From contig JAVBQJ010000085.1 of NCBI GenBank assembly GCA_031549115.1, positions 1 through 64,000 of the forward strand: a stretch of 64,000 bases of DNA, read 5' to 3'. The stretch comes from JAVBQJ01 sp031549115 (GTDB lineage Bacteria > Verrucomicrobiota > Lentisphaeria > Victivallales > Victivallaceae). The notes beneath the pieces were generated by a model. It did no database searches and had not been told where the DNA came from. It worked only from the letters and a program-made list of their open reading frames with translations. Numbering within the stretch: the stretch's first letter is position 1; the number at the start of each line of letters is the position of its first letter. A program made the position numbers and the translations under genes. Positions 27,594-36,216 of this stretch are shown in pieces.

Positions 27594-27911
27594 ATGCGAA
27601 AAGCTTTTTTTATGAAGGTACGCCCCGGCATGATCGACGAATACCGCCGGGTCCACAATCCGATTCCGGCCGAATTGGCACGGACGCTAAAGCAGCACGG
27701 GATTTCCAATTATTCGATCTTCCACCACCCCGAAAGCGGCGTATTGTGCGGCTATCTCGAGGTGTCCGATCCGGAATTGCTGACCCATCTGGGCGATCAT
27801 GAATGCTGCCGCGGCTGGTGGCGCCGGATGTGCGCCTATCTTGAAACCGCCGCCCCCGACGCCGAAAAAGCCCGCGAAGAGGAAATGACCGAAGTCTTTC
27901 ACCTCGCCTGA
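27594..27911 (+). CDS. rhaM: L-rhamnose mutarotase
   Basis: 105 residues, the normal length for RhaM, which interconverts alpha and beta L-rhamnose. Seen: RKAFFMKVRPGMIDEYRRVH at the start, GISNYSIFHHPESGVLCGYLEV in the middle, CCRGWWRRM and the closing TEVFHLA. It begins one base after the preceding hydrolase, so it is certainly in the same transcript. It is the best clue that locus 1 handles rhamnose or a rhamnose-like sugar. Confidence 0.92.
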   Translation: MRKAFFMKVRPGMIDEYRRVHNPIPAELARTLKQHGISNYSIFHHPESGVLCGYLEVSDPELLTHLGDHECCRGWWRRMCAYLETAAPDAEKAREEEMTEVFHLA

Positions 27912-27927
27912 CCGGAAAGCCTGTCTG

Positions 27928-28167
27928 TTACCAGAGGCTGCGGCTGTTGCGGTCCAGTTCGTTCTGCTTGCGGATGCGCTCGTATTCGGCATATTCGACA
28001 TCGTTGAGATCGCCGGCAATGCCGGAATGGCGCTCTTTGTCGCTCTTCGACAGCTCCTGCTTTTGAGAAAACTGCGGCTCCGTATTCAGCCATTTTTTCA
28101 ATTGCGCACAGCCCGTGGCGGTCATTGCCAGCAACGCCGCCAGCGCTAAAAGTAGATTTCGGCGCAT
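27928..28167 (-). CDS. small lipoprotein of unknown function
   Basis: 79 residues from the ATG at 28167 (MRRNLLLALAALLAMTATGC), a signal peptide ending in a lipobox cysteine at residue 20. The mature part is short, charged and probably helical (NDVEYAEYERIRKQNELDR). A start further upstream at 28239 would bury the signal peptide and is rejected. It is convergent with rhaM and shares a divergent promoter region with the NDK gene. Confidence 0.65.
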   Translation of the reverse strand: MRRNLLLALAALLAMTATGCAQLKKWLNTEPQFSQKQELSKSDKERHSGIAGDLNDVEYAEYERIRKQNELDRNSRSLW

Positions 28168-28224
28168 AAAAATCGATCCTTTTCGAAAAATAGTCCATGA
28201 AATTGGAAAAAAGTCCATTAATAT

Positions 28225-28275
28225 ACTATATATCCGCATTGCCGATATTGCAAGAGTCCGGATCGGGTGTATAGT
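28225..28275. promoter_or_regulatory. divergent promoters sharing one palindromic -35
   Basis: TTGCAA at 28248-28253 is its own reverse complement. Rightward it is 16 bases from TATAGT (28270-28275), serving the NDK gene; leftward it is 17 bases from TATAGT (28230-28225 on the minus strand), serving the small lipoprotein gene. Confidence 0.6.
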
Positions 28276-28340
28276 ATGCGATTCTGAAAATTACAGGCAA
28301 ACAATAAAACGACCGTGTGAAACGGTGGAGCACTGGTATT

Positions 28341-29516
28341 ATGGCTGTGGAAATGTCGTATGTGTTGATCACTCCGTACAGTTTGATGAAATCGCGAACC
28401 GGAGGAATCATCGCCCGGCTGCTGTCCCGAACCGATCTGGATTTCATCGGCGCGCAGATGCTGACTTTCACGGCGGAACAGGCCGAACGTTATGCCCAGC
28501 TTCTGATCGCCACACTTCCGGTCACCCATGCCTCGCTGCTGGCCAATTACGTGCGCGAAAACTTCGTTTCCGCGGACCCGAATGCGAAAGAGCGCATCCT
28601 GATGCTGCTGTTCAAGGGCGAAGACGCCTGCCGCAAGCTGTCGGAAATCACCGGCCGGTTGTCGCACAAAGCGCCACGCGGGTTGTATTGCGGCGAAACC
28701 ATCCGCGACACCTATGCCGACATGGTCGAAGACCGTGACAATCCGCAGGAGATCCGCTACTTCGAACCGGCGGTATTCACCCCGCCGAACAGCGACTCGG
28801 CCCGCGACAAACTTCAATGCCTGGCGGATGTCGCCGCCAGCCAGCCCAATATCGTCGAACACGCGCTGGGCTCCGAAGCCGGCGACGAGCGCACCCTGGT
28901 CATCATCAAGCCGGAAAACTGGCGCCACCCGAGCAGCCGCCCCGGCAACATCATCGATATGCTGTCCCGCACCGGTCTCAAAATCGTCGGCTGCAAGGTA
29001 TACCGGATGAGTGTCGCCAACGCGATGGAATTCTACGGCCCGGTCCAGCAGGCGTTGCGCAGCAAGCTGGCGCCGTCGATTGCCGAGAAGGCCAAAACGC
29101 TGTTGGAAAGCGAATGGGGCATCGCGCTTCCGGAAAGCACGCTGACAACGTTCACCGAAACCGTCGGCCATGCGTATGCCGACGATCAATTCGGCAAGCT
29201 GGTGGAATTCATGTCCGGACGCAACCCGTTCCAGTGCGACAACGAAGAACGCGACGAAGCCGGCCTGGCAAAATGCATGATTCTGATTTACGAAGGCAAG
29301 GACGCAATTCAGAAGATCCGTTCGGTGCTCGGCCCCACCGATCCCGGGAAGGCCCCCGGCGGTACCGTGCGCCGCGACTTCGGCAGCGATGTGATGGTGA
29401 ATACCGCGCACGCCTCGGATGCCCCGGAAAGCGTGGTGCGCGAAATGCGGATCGTCCAGATTGAAGATAATCCGTTGAGCCAGAAGATTCAGGATTTCCT
29501 CGACGACAAGGCGTAA
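28341..29516 (+). CDS. double-domain nucleoside diphosphate kinase-like protein
   Basis: 391 residues, about twice a normal NDK. The C-terminal half has the NDK layout TLVIIKPENWRH, then NTAHASDAPESV with the phosphate-carrying histidine at about residue 357. The N-terminal half has the same pattern start (YVLITPYSLMKSRTGGIIARLL) and the GETIRDTYADMV segment but no NxxHxSD active site, so it is a degenerate copy. NDK balances nucleoside triphosphates using ATP. Start ATG at 28341 follows GTGGAG; a longer start at 28317 lacks a ribosome site. It precedes thiL by 3 bases. Confidence 0.85.
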   Translation: MAVEMSYVLITPYSLMKSRTGGIIARLLSRTDLDFIGAQMLTFTAEQAERYAQLLIATLPVTHASLLANYVRENFVSADPNAKERILMLLFKGEDACRKLSEITGRLSHKAPRGLYCGETIRDTYADMVEDRDNPQEIRYFEPAVFTPPNSDSARDKLQCLADVAASQPNIVEHALGSEAGDERTLVIIKPENWRHPSSRPGNIIDMLSRTGLKIVGCKVYRMSVANAMEFYGPVQQALRSKLAPSIAEKAKTLLESEWGIALPESTLTTFTETVGHAYADDQFGKLVEFMSGRNPFQCDNEERDEAGLAKCMILIYEGKDAIQKIRSVLGPTDPGKAPGGTVRRDFGSDVMVNTAHASDAPESVVREMRIVQIEDNPLSQKIQDFLDDKA

Positions 29517-29519
29517 AAT

Positions 29520-30422
29520 ATGGCGGAGCACGAAGCCACGGCGGAATTGGCGATGCTGCGGGCGGTACTGCCGACGCTGCAAACGCGTGCCGATGTTCTG
29601 GTCGGCCCCGGCGATGACTGTGCGGTACTGCGCGGTTCCGCCGGGCAGGATCTGCTGGCCGCAGTCGACAGCGTGGTCGGGGATGTCCACTTTTTCCTGC
29701 GCACCACCGAACCCGAAGCCGCCGGAGCCAAGCTGCTCAAACGTAATCTGAGCGATATTGCCGCAATGGGCGGCGAAGCCGCGTGGGCTTTGACGGCGTT
29801 GAACCAGAACGGCTGTTCCGGCGAATGGCTGCGGCGTTTTTTCGCCGGACTCGAAATGTGCGCCCGTACTTACCATGTCGCCGTCGTCGGCGGCGATTAC
29901 GGTTCGCTGGCGGCTCCGGGAATCGCCGCCAGCCTGACGATTCTCGGGCACGTTGCGCATGGGCGGGCGGCGTTGCGCAGCCGGGTATGCCCCGGCGACG
30001 CTCTGTATGTGACCGGAATTCTCGGCGATACGCTGACATCGGAACACCATCTGACGTTCGAGCCGCGCCTCCCGGAGGGGCAGTGGCTGGTGGGACAGAA
30101 ATATGTTCAGGCGATGATGGATTTGAGCGACGGCCTCGGGCTGGACGCCCGGCGCATGGCGGAAGCCTCCGGAGTGGGAATTGCGCTGGATCTGGCGGCG
30201 CTGCCGTGCCGGACGACGGTGACGGCGGCATTGCAGGATGGCGAAGACTATGAATTGCTGTTCGCGGTTCCGGAGGCACAGACGGGAGAATTGGAAGCCC
30301 GCTGGCCCTTCGACACGCGTTTGACCCGGATCGGCCGCGCGCTGGCGCAGTCGCCCGGAGAGGTGCTGGAGGCCGGAAACGGCCGCAGGATAAAGGCGAC
30401 GGGATATGAACACACTGCTTAA
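29520..30422 (+). CDS. thiL: thiamine-monophosphate kinase
   Basis: A 300-residue enzyme that phosphorylates thiamine monophosphate to the pyrophosphate cofactor. Seen: LVGPGDDCAVL near the N-terminus, VDSVVGDVHF, LLKRNLSDIAAMGGEAAWALTAL, VGGDYGS and MDLSDGLGLDARRMAEASGVG. It overlaps tsaE by 17 bases, showing translational coupling. The thiazole genes thiG and thiH are 11 kb away. Confidence 0.93.
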   Translation: MAEHEATAELAMLRAVLPTLQTRADVLVGPGDDCAVLRGSAGQDLLAAVDSVVGDVHFFLRTTEPEAAGAKLLKRNLSDIAAMGGEAAWALTALNQNGCSGEWLRRFFAGLEMCARTYHVAVVGGDYGSLAAPGIAASLTILGHVAHGRAALRSRVCPGDALYVTGILGDTLTSEHHLTFEPRLPEGQWLVGQKYVQAMMDLSDGLGLDARRMAEASGVGIALDLAALPCRTTVTAALQDGEDYELLFAVPEAQTGELEARWPFDTRLTRIGRALAQSPGEVLEAGNGRRIKATGYEHTA

Positions 30423-30849
30423 TCAGACATTCATTACACACGGCGAAGAGGAAACCGAGGCATTGGGCGCACGCCTGGCGCAGGCGGTCCCCTGCGGGAC
30501 GGTTCTGGCGCTGGAGGGGAATCTCGGGGCGGGAAAGACGGTGTTCGCGCGCGGCTTCGCCCATGGACTCGGCATTGCCGAAACGGTATCGAGCCCGACC
30601 TACACGATCATGCAGGAGTATCCGATTCCGGACCGGACGCAGATGTTTTTTCATCTGGACTTGTATCGCATCGACGGCGCGCGCGCGGCGTTGGCATTTG
30701 GCGTGGACGAATACTTGAACGACCCGGATGCGTATGTGCTGGCCGAATGGCCGCAGCGAATTGCGGAAATTCTGCCGCCGGGAACGATTTTCGTGAATAT
30801 TCGCCGGGTTGACGAAAACACCCGGGAAATTCGTTTCGAAAACCATTGA
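30406..30849 (+). CDS. tsaE: tRNA threonylcarbamoyladenosine biosynthesis ATPase TsaE
   Basis: 147 residues, normal for TsaE, the ATPase that partners TsaB/TsaD in making t6A on tRNA. Walker A GNLGAGKT is at residues 38-45, then FARGFAHGLGI, VSSPTYTIMQEY, FFHLDLYRI and the acidic LAEWPQRI block. The reading frame begins inside the end of thiL. Confidence 0.93.
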   Translation: MNTLLNQTFITHGEEETEALGARLAQAVPCGTVLALEGNLGAGKTVFARGFAHGLGIAETVSSPTYTIMQEYPIPDRTQMFFHLDLYRIDGARAALAFGVDEYLNDPDAYVLAEWPQRIAEILPPGTIFVNIRRVDENTREIRFENH

Positions 30850-30871
30850 CCGGCGCCAAAGGGAGGAACGA

Positions 30872-32098
30872 ATGGGGCGAAAACGCGAAGAAGTACGGAT
30901 TGCCGGGGGCGATGAACTCGGTGCGGCCCGTCCGTTCCTGCGGATGCTGGCCGATCACGGACCGATGACCCAGACGGAAATGAGCCGCCGGTTGAAAGTG
31001 ACGACCGCGGCCACCAATCTGCATTTTCTCCGGATGGCCGAAGAGGGGTTGATCGAACCGGTGGCAAACGATCCGCACTCCGGCATGGGACGCCCCGCCA
31101 AGCGTTGGCGCATCGCCGCGGAACGGAATTTTTCGCTGGGCTTCGTACTGCTGCCGCCGTCGCTGCATGTGGCGCTGGCCGATTTCAATGACCGGATCGT
31201 CGCCGAGGAGCAGCACGATTTCAACCATTATCCGGATATGGCGGCGAAAAACGAGCTGCTGTGCCGGCTCTACCGGCGGTTGCGGGATCAGGCGGCGGCG
31301 GCGGGCGGCAAAATCCGCAATATCTTCTACGGCGTTCCCGGCGACCCGGACTGGAGCAGCGGCGCGCTGCGCCGGGTGGTGGCGATGCCGGAATTGACCG
31401 GCTTCAACCTGCGCAAAACACTGCACGACAACTTCGGCGTATTTTCCCGCGACTACACCTTCAAGCACGCCGAAATGCTCGGCGAACTGCAGACCGCGAA
31501 GCCGGACGACATCATCATGATCGTCAGCTGGGAGATGGGGCTGGGAATCGTTTTCGGTTCCCGCCTCGGAATTTTGAACAACGCGCTGCCGGAACCCAGT
31601 TCATTCCGGGATATCGGCCACAGCCGTCTGGTCAAGGACGGACGGTTGTGCCGTTGCGGCTTATCCGGATGCTTGGAAGCGTATTCCGGCGGCTGGGTGT
31701 TGCTCGAAGCGCTGCACGGACGGGCGGCGACGTTGAATGAGTTCATGGCGCTGGTGGAGCAGGACGACCCGGAAGCGCTCGCGGCATTGGCGGCGGCTGC
31801 GGGGGTGCTGGGCCATTTTCTGGCGCGGCTGGCGGCATTGTTTTCGGTGAACCGGATCGTGATTTCCGGACCGATGGAGCGCGTATTTCCCCGGGTGCGG
31901 CGCCATTTCGAGGAGGGGCTGCTGGAAGTGTTGACCGCAGATGAGCTCGGGCGGATCCACTTCGTGGTCCGCCCGTTGCTGGATGGCGCCATGGTCGGCG
32001 GCTGTCTTGCCGCCCGCAAGCTGTTTTTCGACCCGTCGTTCATCGATCACGACGGACGCTACAACTTCGAGCCGTTCACTCCGTATCCAGCACGATGA
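30872..32098 (+). CDS. ROK-family transcriptional regulator
   Basis: 408 residues. The first 85 form a winged helix (PFLRMLADHGPMTQTEMSRRLKVTTAATNLHFLRMAEEGLI), followed by an actin-like ROK domain with the zinc-binding cluster CRCGLSGCLEAY (Cys260, Cys262, Cys267) and VNRIVISGPMERVFP. ROK repressors sense sugars such as glucose, xylose or N-acetylglucosamine derivatives. The start at 30872 follows GGGAGGAA. Its end overlaps the convergent hydrolase-like gene by 23 bases. Its targets are unknown; the neighbouring carbohydrate genes are candidates. Confidence 0.88.
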   Translation: MGRKREEVRIAGGDELGAARPFLRMLADHGPMTQTEMSRRLKVTTAATNLHFLRMAEEGLIEPVANDPHSGMGRPAKRWRIAAERNFSLGFVLLPPSLHVALADFNDRIVAEEQHDFNHYPDMAAKNELLCRLYRRLRDQAAAAGGKIRNIFYGVPGDPDWSSGALRRVVAMPELTGFNLRKTLHDNFGVFSRDYTFKHAEMLGELQTAKPDDIIMIVSWEMGLGIVFGSRLGILNNALPEPSSFRDIGHSRLVKDGRLCRCGLSGCLEAYSGGWVLLEALHGRAATLNEFMALVEQDDPEALAALAAAAGVLGHFLARLAALFSVNRIVISGPMERVFPRVRRHFEEGLLEVLTADELGRIHFVVRPLLDGAMVGGCLAARKLFFDPSFIDHDGRYNFEPFTPYPAR

Positions 32099-34064
32099 TG
32101 CCGTATGGCGGGATGTGCAACGGACTGTAATGCAGGCCGCTGCGGATTTCCCCGTTTTTCAGGGTCACCGGCGTGTAGGGGAAACTGCTGGTTTTCGTCA
32201 CCTTTTGCGGCTTCCACAAATAATGCCACTCCGGCGTCAGATAATGCGCCACAGTGGAAATCAGCGCCGTGCGCAACTGCCCGTGCGCGCCCGCCAGCGT
32301 CAACAGACGCAACCCCGATTCCGGCCGTTCGACCGTCACCTTCCCGGCACGGCTCCGCTCCAACAGCGCCGCAACCGCATCCCAGAATGCCGGAGGAATG
32401 GCCATGTAATCCGTCGGATGCCAGAAGTAAGCCGGGGGCACCGGCGCCTGGAAGCGTTCCGAAACACCGGGAAGTTCCCGGCACCCCGGATTCGGGCTGT
32501 GAAGCCGCGCCGCCGTCAGCCAATAGTCGCCGCCGACGCACAGCCGGACGCATTCACTGTCCTCCGGAAGCGTTCCCGGGGGAAAATTCCCGACCACGAC
32601 CACCGGTCCGCGCTCATATTCGACCAATTGCCGCAACACCGCTTCCGGCAGCAAATCGGCATTGGGGACGAACAACGGCCCTTTGACCGCGTTCAGCCGC
32701 CCCGCCGGAGCGATGACGGCGATTTGCAGATCGTAGTTCGCGGTCAGCCGGCCGACCTGCTTGAATGCGGGCCAGGTGCCGAACCGCGGATAATCGCTCC
32801 GCAGCGCATCGACCATGGTATCATCCCAGATCCAGGTGAAGTCCCCGGCCGACTCGGCTTCGAACGCGAAGCCGAGATCCCATTGCCGCTTCAGCCAACG
32901 CCATTCGTCCCGGCTCAATCCATCCCCCAGGCACATCATGAAGCCATCGGCACAGCGCCGCAACTCTCCATAAGGCGTAATTTGAAATTGCTGCGACAGG
33001 GTAAAAAATTCCCGCTCCAGCCGGGCCGGAGCATGGCGCAAGAGATCGTAACTCTCCACCACATCCTTGACGCCGTGGAGAAACAGCAGCTTCATCTCCG
33101 GGACAAATGCCCGCAGTTCGGCGAATACGGCGGCAAAATCAAAGTGATAATCGTACCCGCCGTAAATCAACGCCATGTTGCCGGCGACGGTTTCGACCAC
33201 CAGATAATCGACGCCGAGCCGCGCGATGGCACGGTAGTCGATGCCGAACTGGTACAACCCTTCAAACGCGCCTTTGGTATTGGCGGAGTTGATCATGGTC
33301 TCGCGGCCGTGCTTCCGGGCGACCGCGACGATCTTGCGCCAGCAGGATTCCCAACGGGAACAGTGGAAGTCGATCCATTCCTGCCGCCAGGATTGCCAGA
33401 TGAAGCCGGCGCGCGCCATCAGGTGCTCGACGACGTGCCCAGTCGGCGATTTCAACTCCTGCGGCGCCCGGTCGCCGAGATATTCGACGAACTGGGCGAC
33501 GATGCCGTCGGCATAATCGTTATGCGCCAGCATCCCGCCCGGCCCGCAGCAATCCGGCCCATGGAAGCCGTCGAAACCGTAATCGACCAGCACCTCTTCC
33601 AGGCGCTCCGTGAACAGGTCTTCCAAGAGGGTGCCGTCGTCGAGCCGGGCGATCAGATCGATTCCCGGCGTCACTCCGAGATCATCGTAGACGATCATGA
33701 CTTCCGGGTGGGCCGAAGCCCACTCGGTGTGAAAGCGGTTCTCCTGGTATACCGGAAAGATGGAAAAGAACACCTTGACGCCACGCTTCCGCAATTGCGC
33801 CACCAGATCGCGCAGCGCGAAGTTACTCCAGCATTGCGTCATCCGCACTTCATTGCCGGCGTGCCCGAAACGGGCGCACACATCCGGAAACAGCGGCACT
33901 TCCTTCTTCATTCCCGCGTGCAGCACGACAAAGTCCAACGCCGAAGTCATCAGCGATATGCCGTCCGGAACCGTGCCGACACACTCGAGATAGGCGCCGA
34001 CCCCGCGATCGGGCGCATCGCAATCAAAGGACAGAAGTTCCGTCCAAATCCATCTTTCTTCCAT
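32076..34064 (-). CDS. TIM-barrel glycoside hydrolase-like protein, family unknown
   Basis: 662 residues without signal peptide. The N-terminal 420 residues look like a TIM barrel: LRKRGVKVFFSIFPVY, YGFDGFHGPDCCGPGGMLAHNDYADG, ETMINSANTKG and VDYLVVETVAGNMALIYGGYDY are typical beta-strand ends of clan GH-A-like hydrolases. The C-terminal part is a beta-rich domain ending with GLHYSPLHIPPYGIIVLDTE. It is the last gene of carbohydrate locus 2, 27 bases after the preceding secreted protein. I do not recognise the family and no catalytic pair can be assigned. A cytoplasmic hydrolase of an oligosaccharide is a reasonable inference. Confidence 0.65.
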   Translation of the reverse strand: MEERWIWTELLSFDCDAPDRGVGAYLECVGTVPDGISLMTSALDFVVLHAGMKKEVPLFPDVCARFGHAGNEVRMTQCWSNFALRDLVAQLRKRGVKVFFSIFPVYQENRFHTEWASAHPEVMIVYDDLGVTPGIDLIARLDDGTLLEDLFTERLEEVLVDYGFDGFHGPDCCGPGGMLAHNDYADGIVAQFVEYLGDRAPQELKSPTGHVVEHLMARAGFIWQSWRQEWIDFHCSRWESCWRKIVAVARKHGRETMINSANTKGAFEGLYQFGIDYRAIARLGVDYLVVETVAGNMALIYGGYDYHFDFAAVFAELRAFVPEMKLLFLHGVKDVVESYDLLRHAPARLEREFFTLSQQFQITPYGELRRCADGFMMCLGDGLSRDEWRWLKRQWDLGFAFEAESAGDFTWIWDDTMVDALRSDYPRFGTWPAFKQVGRLTANYDLQIAVIAPAGRLNAVKGPLFVPNADLLPEAVLRQLVEYERGPVVVVGNFPPGTLPEDSECVRLCVGGDYWLTAARLHSPNPGCRELPGVSERFQAPVPPAYFWHPTDYMAIPPAFWDAVAALLERSRAGKVTVERPESGLRLLTLAGAHGQLRTALISTVAHYLTPEWHYLWKPQKVTKTSSFPYTPVTLKNGEIRSGLHYSPLHIPPYGIIVLDTE

Positions 34065-34091
34065 GATAACCCACTCTGAATGGTATGTGTT

Positions 34092-35525
34092 TTATTGCAC
34101 GGTGCCGAAGGCGACCGGAACGGCGTCGTGCGGATCGAAGTTCATCGTGAAACTTTTTCCGTCCTCACTCAATTGCAGCCCATACGCATGCGAGTCGAAC
34201 AGCGCCCGCAAGCCGGTAAGCTGCCGGTCAAAGGTGAAGGTCACCTCCGCCGCCGCCGCATCCACGTTGGCGGTGAGGAGAATATAACCGCCATTGACCG
34301 GGTCGGGCTTGAGCAGCGTCCGGATCGGCGAGCCGCTTTCGGAGCTGCCTTTGACGATATCGACGGCAACCGAATACCCCAACTCATCCGGCGCGACCGT
34401 CGGCGACAGCAGCGCCGGGGTCAACTCCGTCATCTCGTAATTCAACTGGCGCGACGTTTCCCACAGCGCCTTCGACATCGCCTGCTGCGTCGGCGTCATC
34501 GGCACCACCTCAAGCTTGCCGGGTCCGCGCAGCGCCGGATCGTCGACCACGTGAATTTTCGGGTCCGGCGACATTCCGACCACCGAACCGTTGCGGGAGA
34601 TAAAGCTGTCCTGAATGAAATACACGATGCCGGTGGCACCGTAAATCAGCCCGGTGTATACCTGCGCCCGCAATTGCGCCGGCGTCGGGAAACGGAACGG
34701 AAACTGCGCCCTCACCCCGTACGATTGCTCGAACGCGCCGACAATCAGCCACGCCGGTTTGGCTTCGCGGTTGGCGGCGACGGTGAGATTCATGCTCTGG
34801 GCGGTACCCTGCGGCGCCGGAGTGATCGACGGTGTGTTGACGTTCGATACCTGGACCGGGTAGTTGTCGTGACAGGCGACATCGCCGGCGGTATTCCACT
34901 TGACGAACCATTCGGTGGCCGGATCCTCGATCCAGGCGGCGTCGTTGACGAACACCACCATATCCGGAGCGATGGCGTTGACCTTGGCCTTGTAAGCCAG
35001 GAAGCGTTCGAACAGTTCGGCGAAGCCGGGTTCATTCAGCTGGCCGATCGGCTCGTCCATCCAGACATTGCCCAGCAGCCGGGGGTGATTTTTCATCGCC
35101 TCCAGATTTTCTTCGGTGATCTCTTCGGCGAAGACGATCTGCATGTTGTACTTTTCGCCGAGCCGCTCCAGGGTTTCGGCATTCAACGGCGCAACGTTGC
35201 CATACGGCCACACCGTGTTGAAGTGCGCCTCCTGCAGATCCTCGTAACGGTAATCGGTGCCGTAGGTTTCCCCCGGCGCCGGCTGCCCCCAGATGGCGAT
35301 CGGGAAAAACGAGGTTTCCGGATCGTACTTCATCATCCGGCGCCCCTGCCGGTCGGTGTGCGGGACGCCGCCGCGGTAAACCGCCTGGACCGCTCCGGTA
35401 TTTTTCTGCACATTTTCATACATGGCCTGAATTCCGGCATCGGCGGCCGCGCAGGAGGCCGCCGCCAACAACGCCGTCATCGCAAAACTCGTTTTCCGCA
35501 TAATACAATACTTTCGTTTCATCAT
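34092..35525 (-). CDS. secreted glycoside hydrolase-like protein
   Basis: 477 residues with an N-terminal signal peptide (hydrophobic FAMTALLAAASCAAA). The body suggests a TIM barrel (FNTVWPYGNVAPL, LLGNVWMDEPIGQ, PDMVVFVNDAAW, GATGIVYFIQDSF) followed by a small beta domain (GGYILLTANVDAAAAEVTFTF). The pattern WMDEP recalls an acidic catalytic strand end. The first ATG at 35525 overlaps the pilin-like stop by four bases (ATGA), indicating coupling; an inner ATG at 35501 would also leave a signal peptide. The enzyme is probably periplasmic or extracellular. Confidence 0.65.
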   Translation of the reverse strand: MMKRKYCIMRKTSFAMTALLAAASCAAADAGIQAMYENVQKNTGAVQAVYRGGVPHTDRQGRRMMKYDPETSFFPIAIWGQPAPGETYGTDYRYEDLQEAHFNTVWPYGNVAPLNAETLERLGEKYNMQIVFAEEITEENLEAMKNHPRLLGNVWMDEPIGQLNEPGFAELFERFLAYKAKVNAIAPDMVVFVNDAAWIEDPATEWFVKWNTAGDVACHDNYPVQVSNVNTPSITPAPQGTAQSMNLTVAANREAKPAWLIVGAFEQSYGVRAQFPFRFPTPAQLRAQVYTGLIYGATGIVYFIQDSFISRNGSVVGMSPDPKIHVVDDPALRGPGKLEVVPMTPTQQAMSKALWETSRQLNYEMTELTPALLSPTVAPDELGYSVAVDIVKGSSESGSPIRTLLKPDPVNGGYILLTANVDAAAAEVTFTFDRQLTGLRALFDSHAYGLQLSEDGKSFTMNFDPHDAVPVAFGTVQ

Positions 35526-36196
35526 TTCTCGATCCAGTTGCCGGCGTCGATACCGCGCTGCTGGCGCTTGACTTGCACATGGCCGTCGCTGAACAATGCC
35601 GTCAAGCCGTCATTGGGGTGCGCCTGGGACAACCCCAGCAGTTCGAAGGCGAGCACGCTGCCCGGATTGGCCTTAGCCGGGCCGGAGTGATCCGGGTACT
35701 CGCTATGCGCCGTGGTAATGTAACGGAAGCCGCCGAACCAGTAGAAGGTCTGATAGCTGGCCAGAATCCCGACCTCGTTGTTGGGGGCAATACCGGGCAG
35801 CACCTCCGGACAGTGGAATATCTTGCAGACTTTGACCCCGGACTGCTCGCCGGTGAAATGCATATACCCCTCTTTGATCAGCAGTCCCACGCCGTGAACG
35901 TACTGCGCGGGGCTGTTGGCTTCATGGGTATTCAGGGAGAAATCAAAGACCGCGCTGGCATAGGGGTCCTGCGTCGGACGCTGATAGACATTCTGCAACG
36001 GGAAGTTGTCGTTGAAGTCATTCGCGTACATGGTGGCAAAGAGTCCGATCTGCTTCATGTTGCTGACGCAGACGCTTTGGCGCGCCGCCGCGCGCGCCTT
36101 GGACAGCGCCGGCAGCAGCATACTGGCGAGAATAGCGATAATAGCTATCACCACCAAAAGCTCTATCAGTGTAAAATTTTTCCGGGAGCGATACAT
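35522..36196 (-). CDS. type IV-pilin-like protein (PulG/DUF1559-like)
   Basis: 224 residues from the ATG at 36196, which has a strong AGGAGG ribosome site. The leader is short and basic (MYRSRKN), followed by the prepilin cleavage segment FTLIELLVVIAIIAILA and a hydrophobic helix. The C-terminal domain ends with LTALFSDGHVQVKRQ, the DG-motif of this family. It is a paralogue of the protein at 21209 and occupies the same place, between regulator and secreted hydrolase. No pilus machinery is adjacent. Confidence 0.88.
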   Translation of the reverse strand: MYRSRKNFTLIELLVVIAIIAILASMLLPALSKARAAARQSVCVSNMKQIGLFATMYANDFNDNFPLQNVYQRPTQDPYASAVFDFSLNTHEANSPAQYVHGVGLLIKEGYMHFTGEQSGVKVCKIFHCPEVLPGIAPNNEVGILASYQTFYWFGGFRYITTAHSEYPDHSGPAKANPGSVLAFELLGLSQAHPNDGLTALFSDGHVQVKRQQRGIDAGNWIEK

Positions 36197-36216
36197 TTTG
36201 ATTCCTCCTTTTGTTT

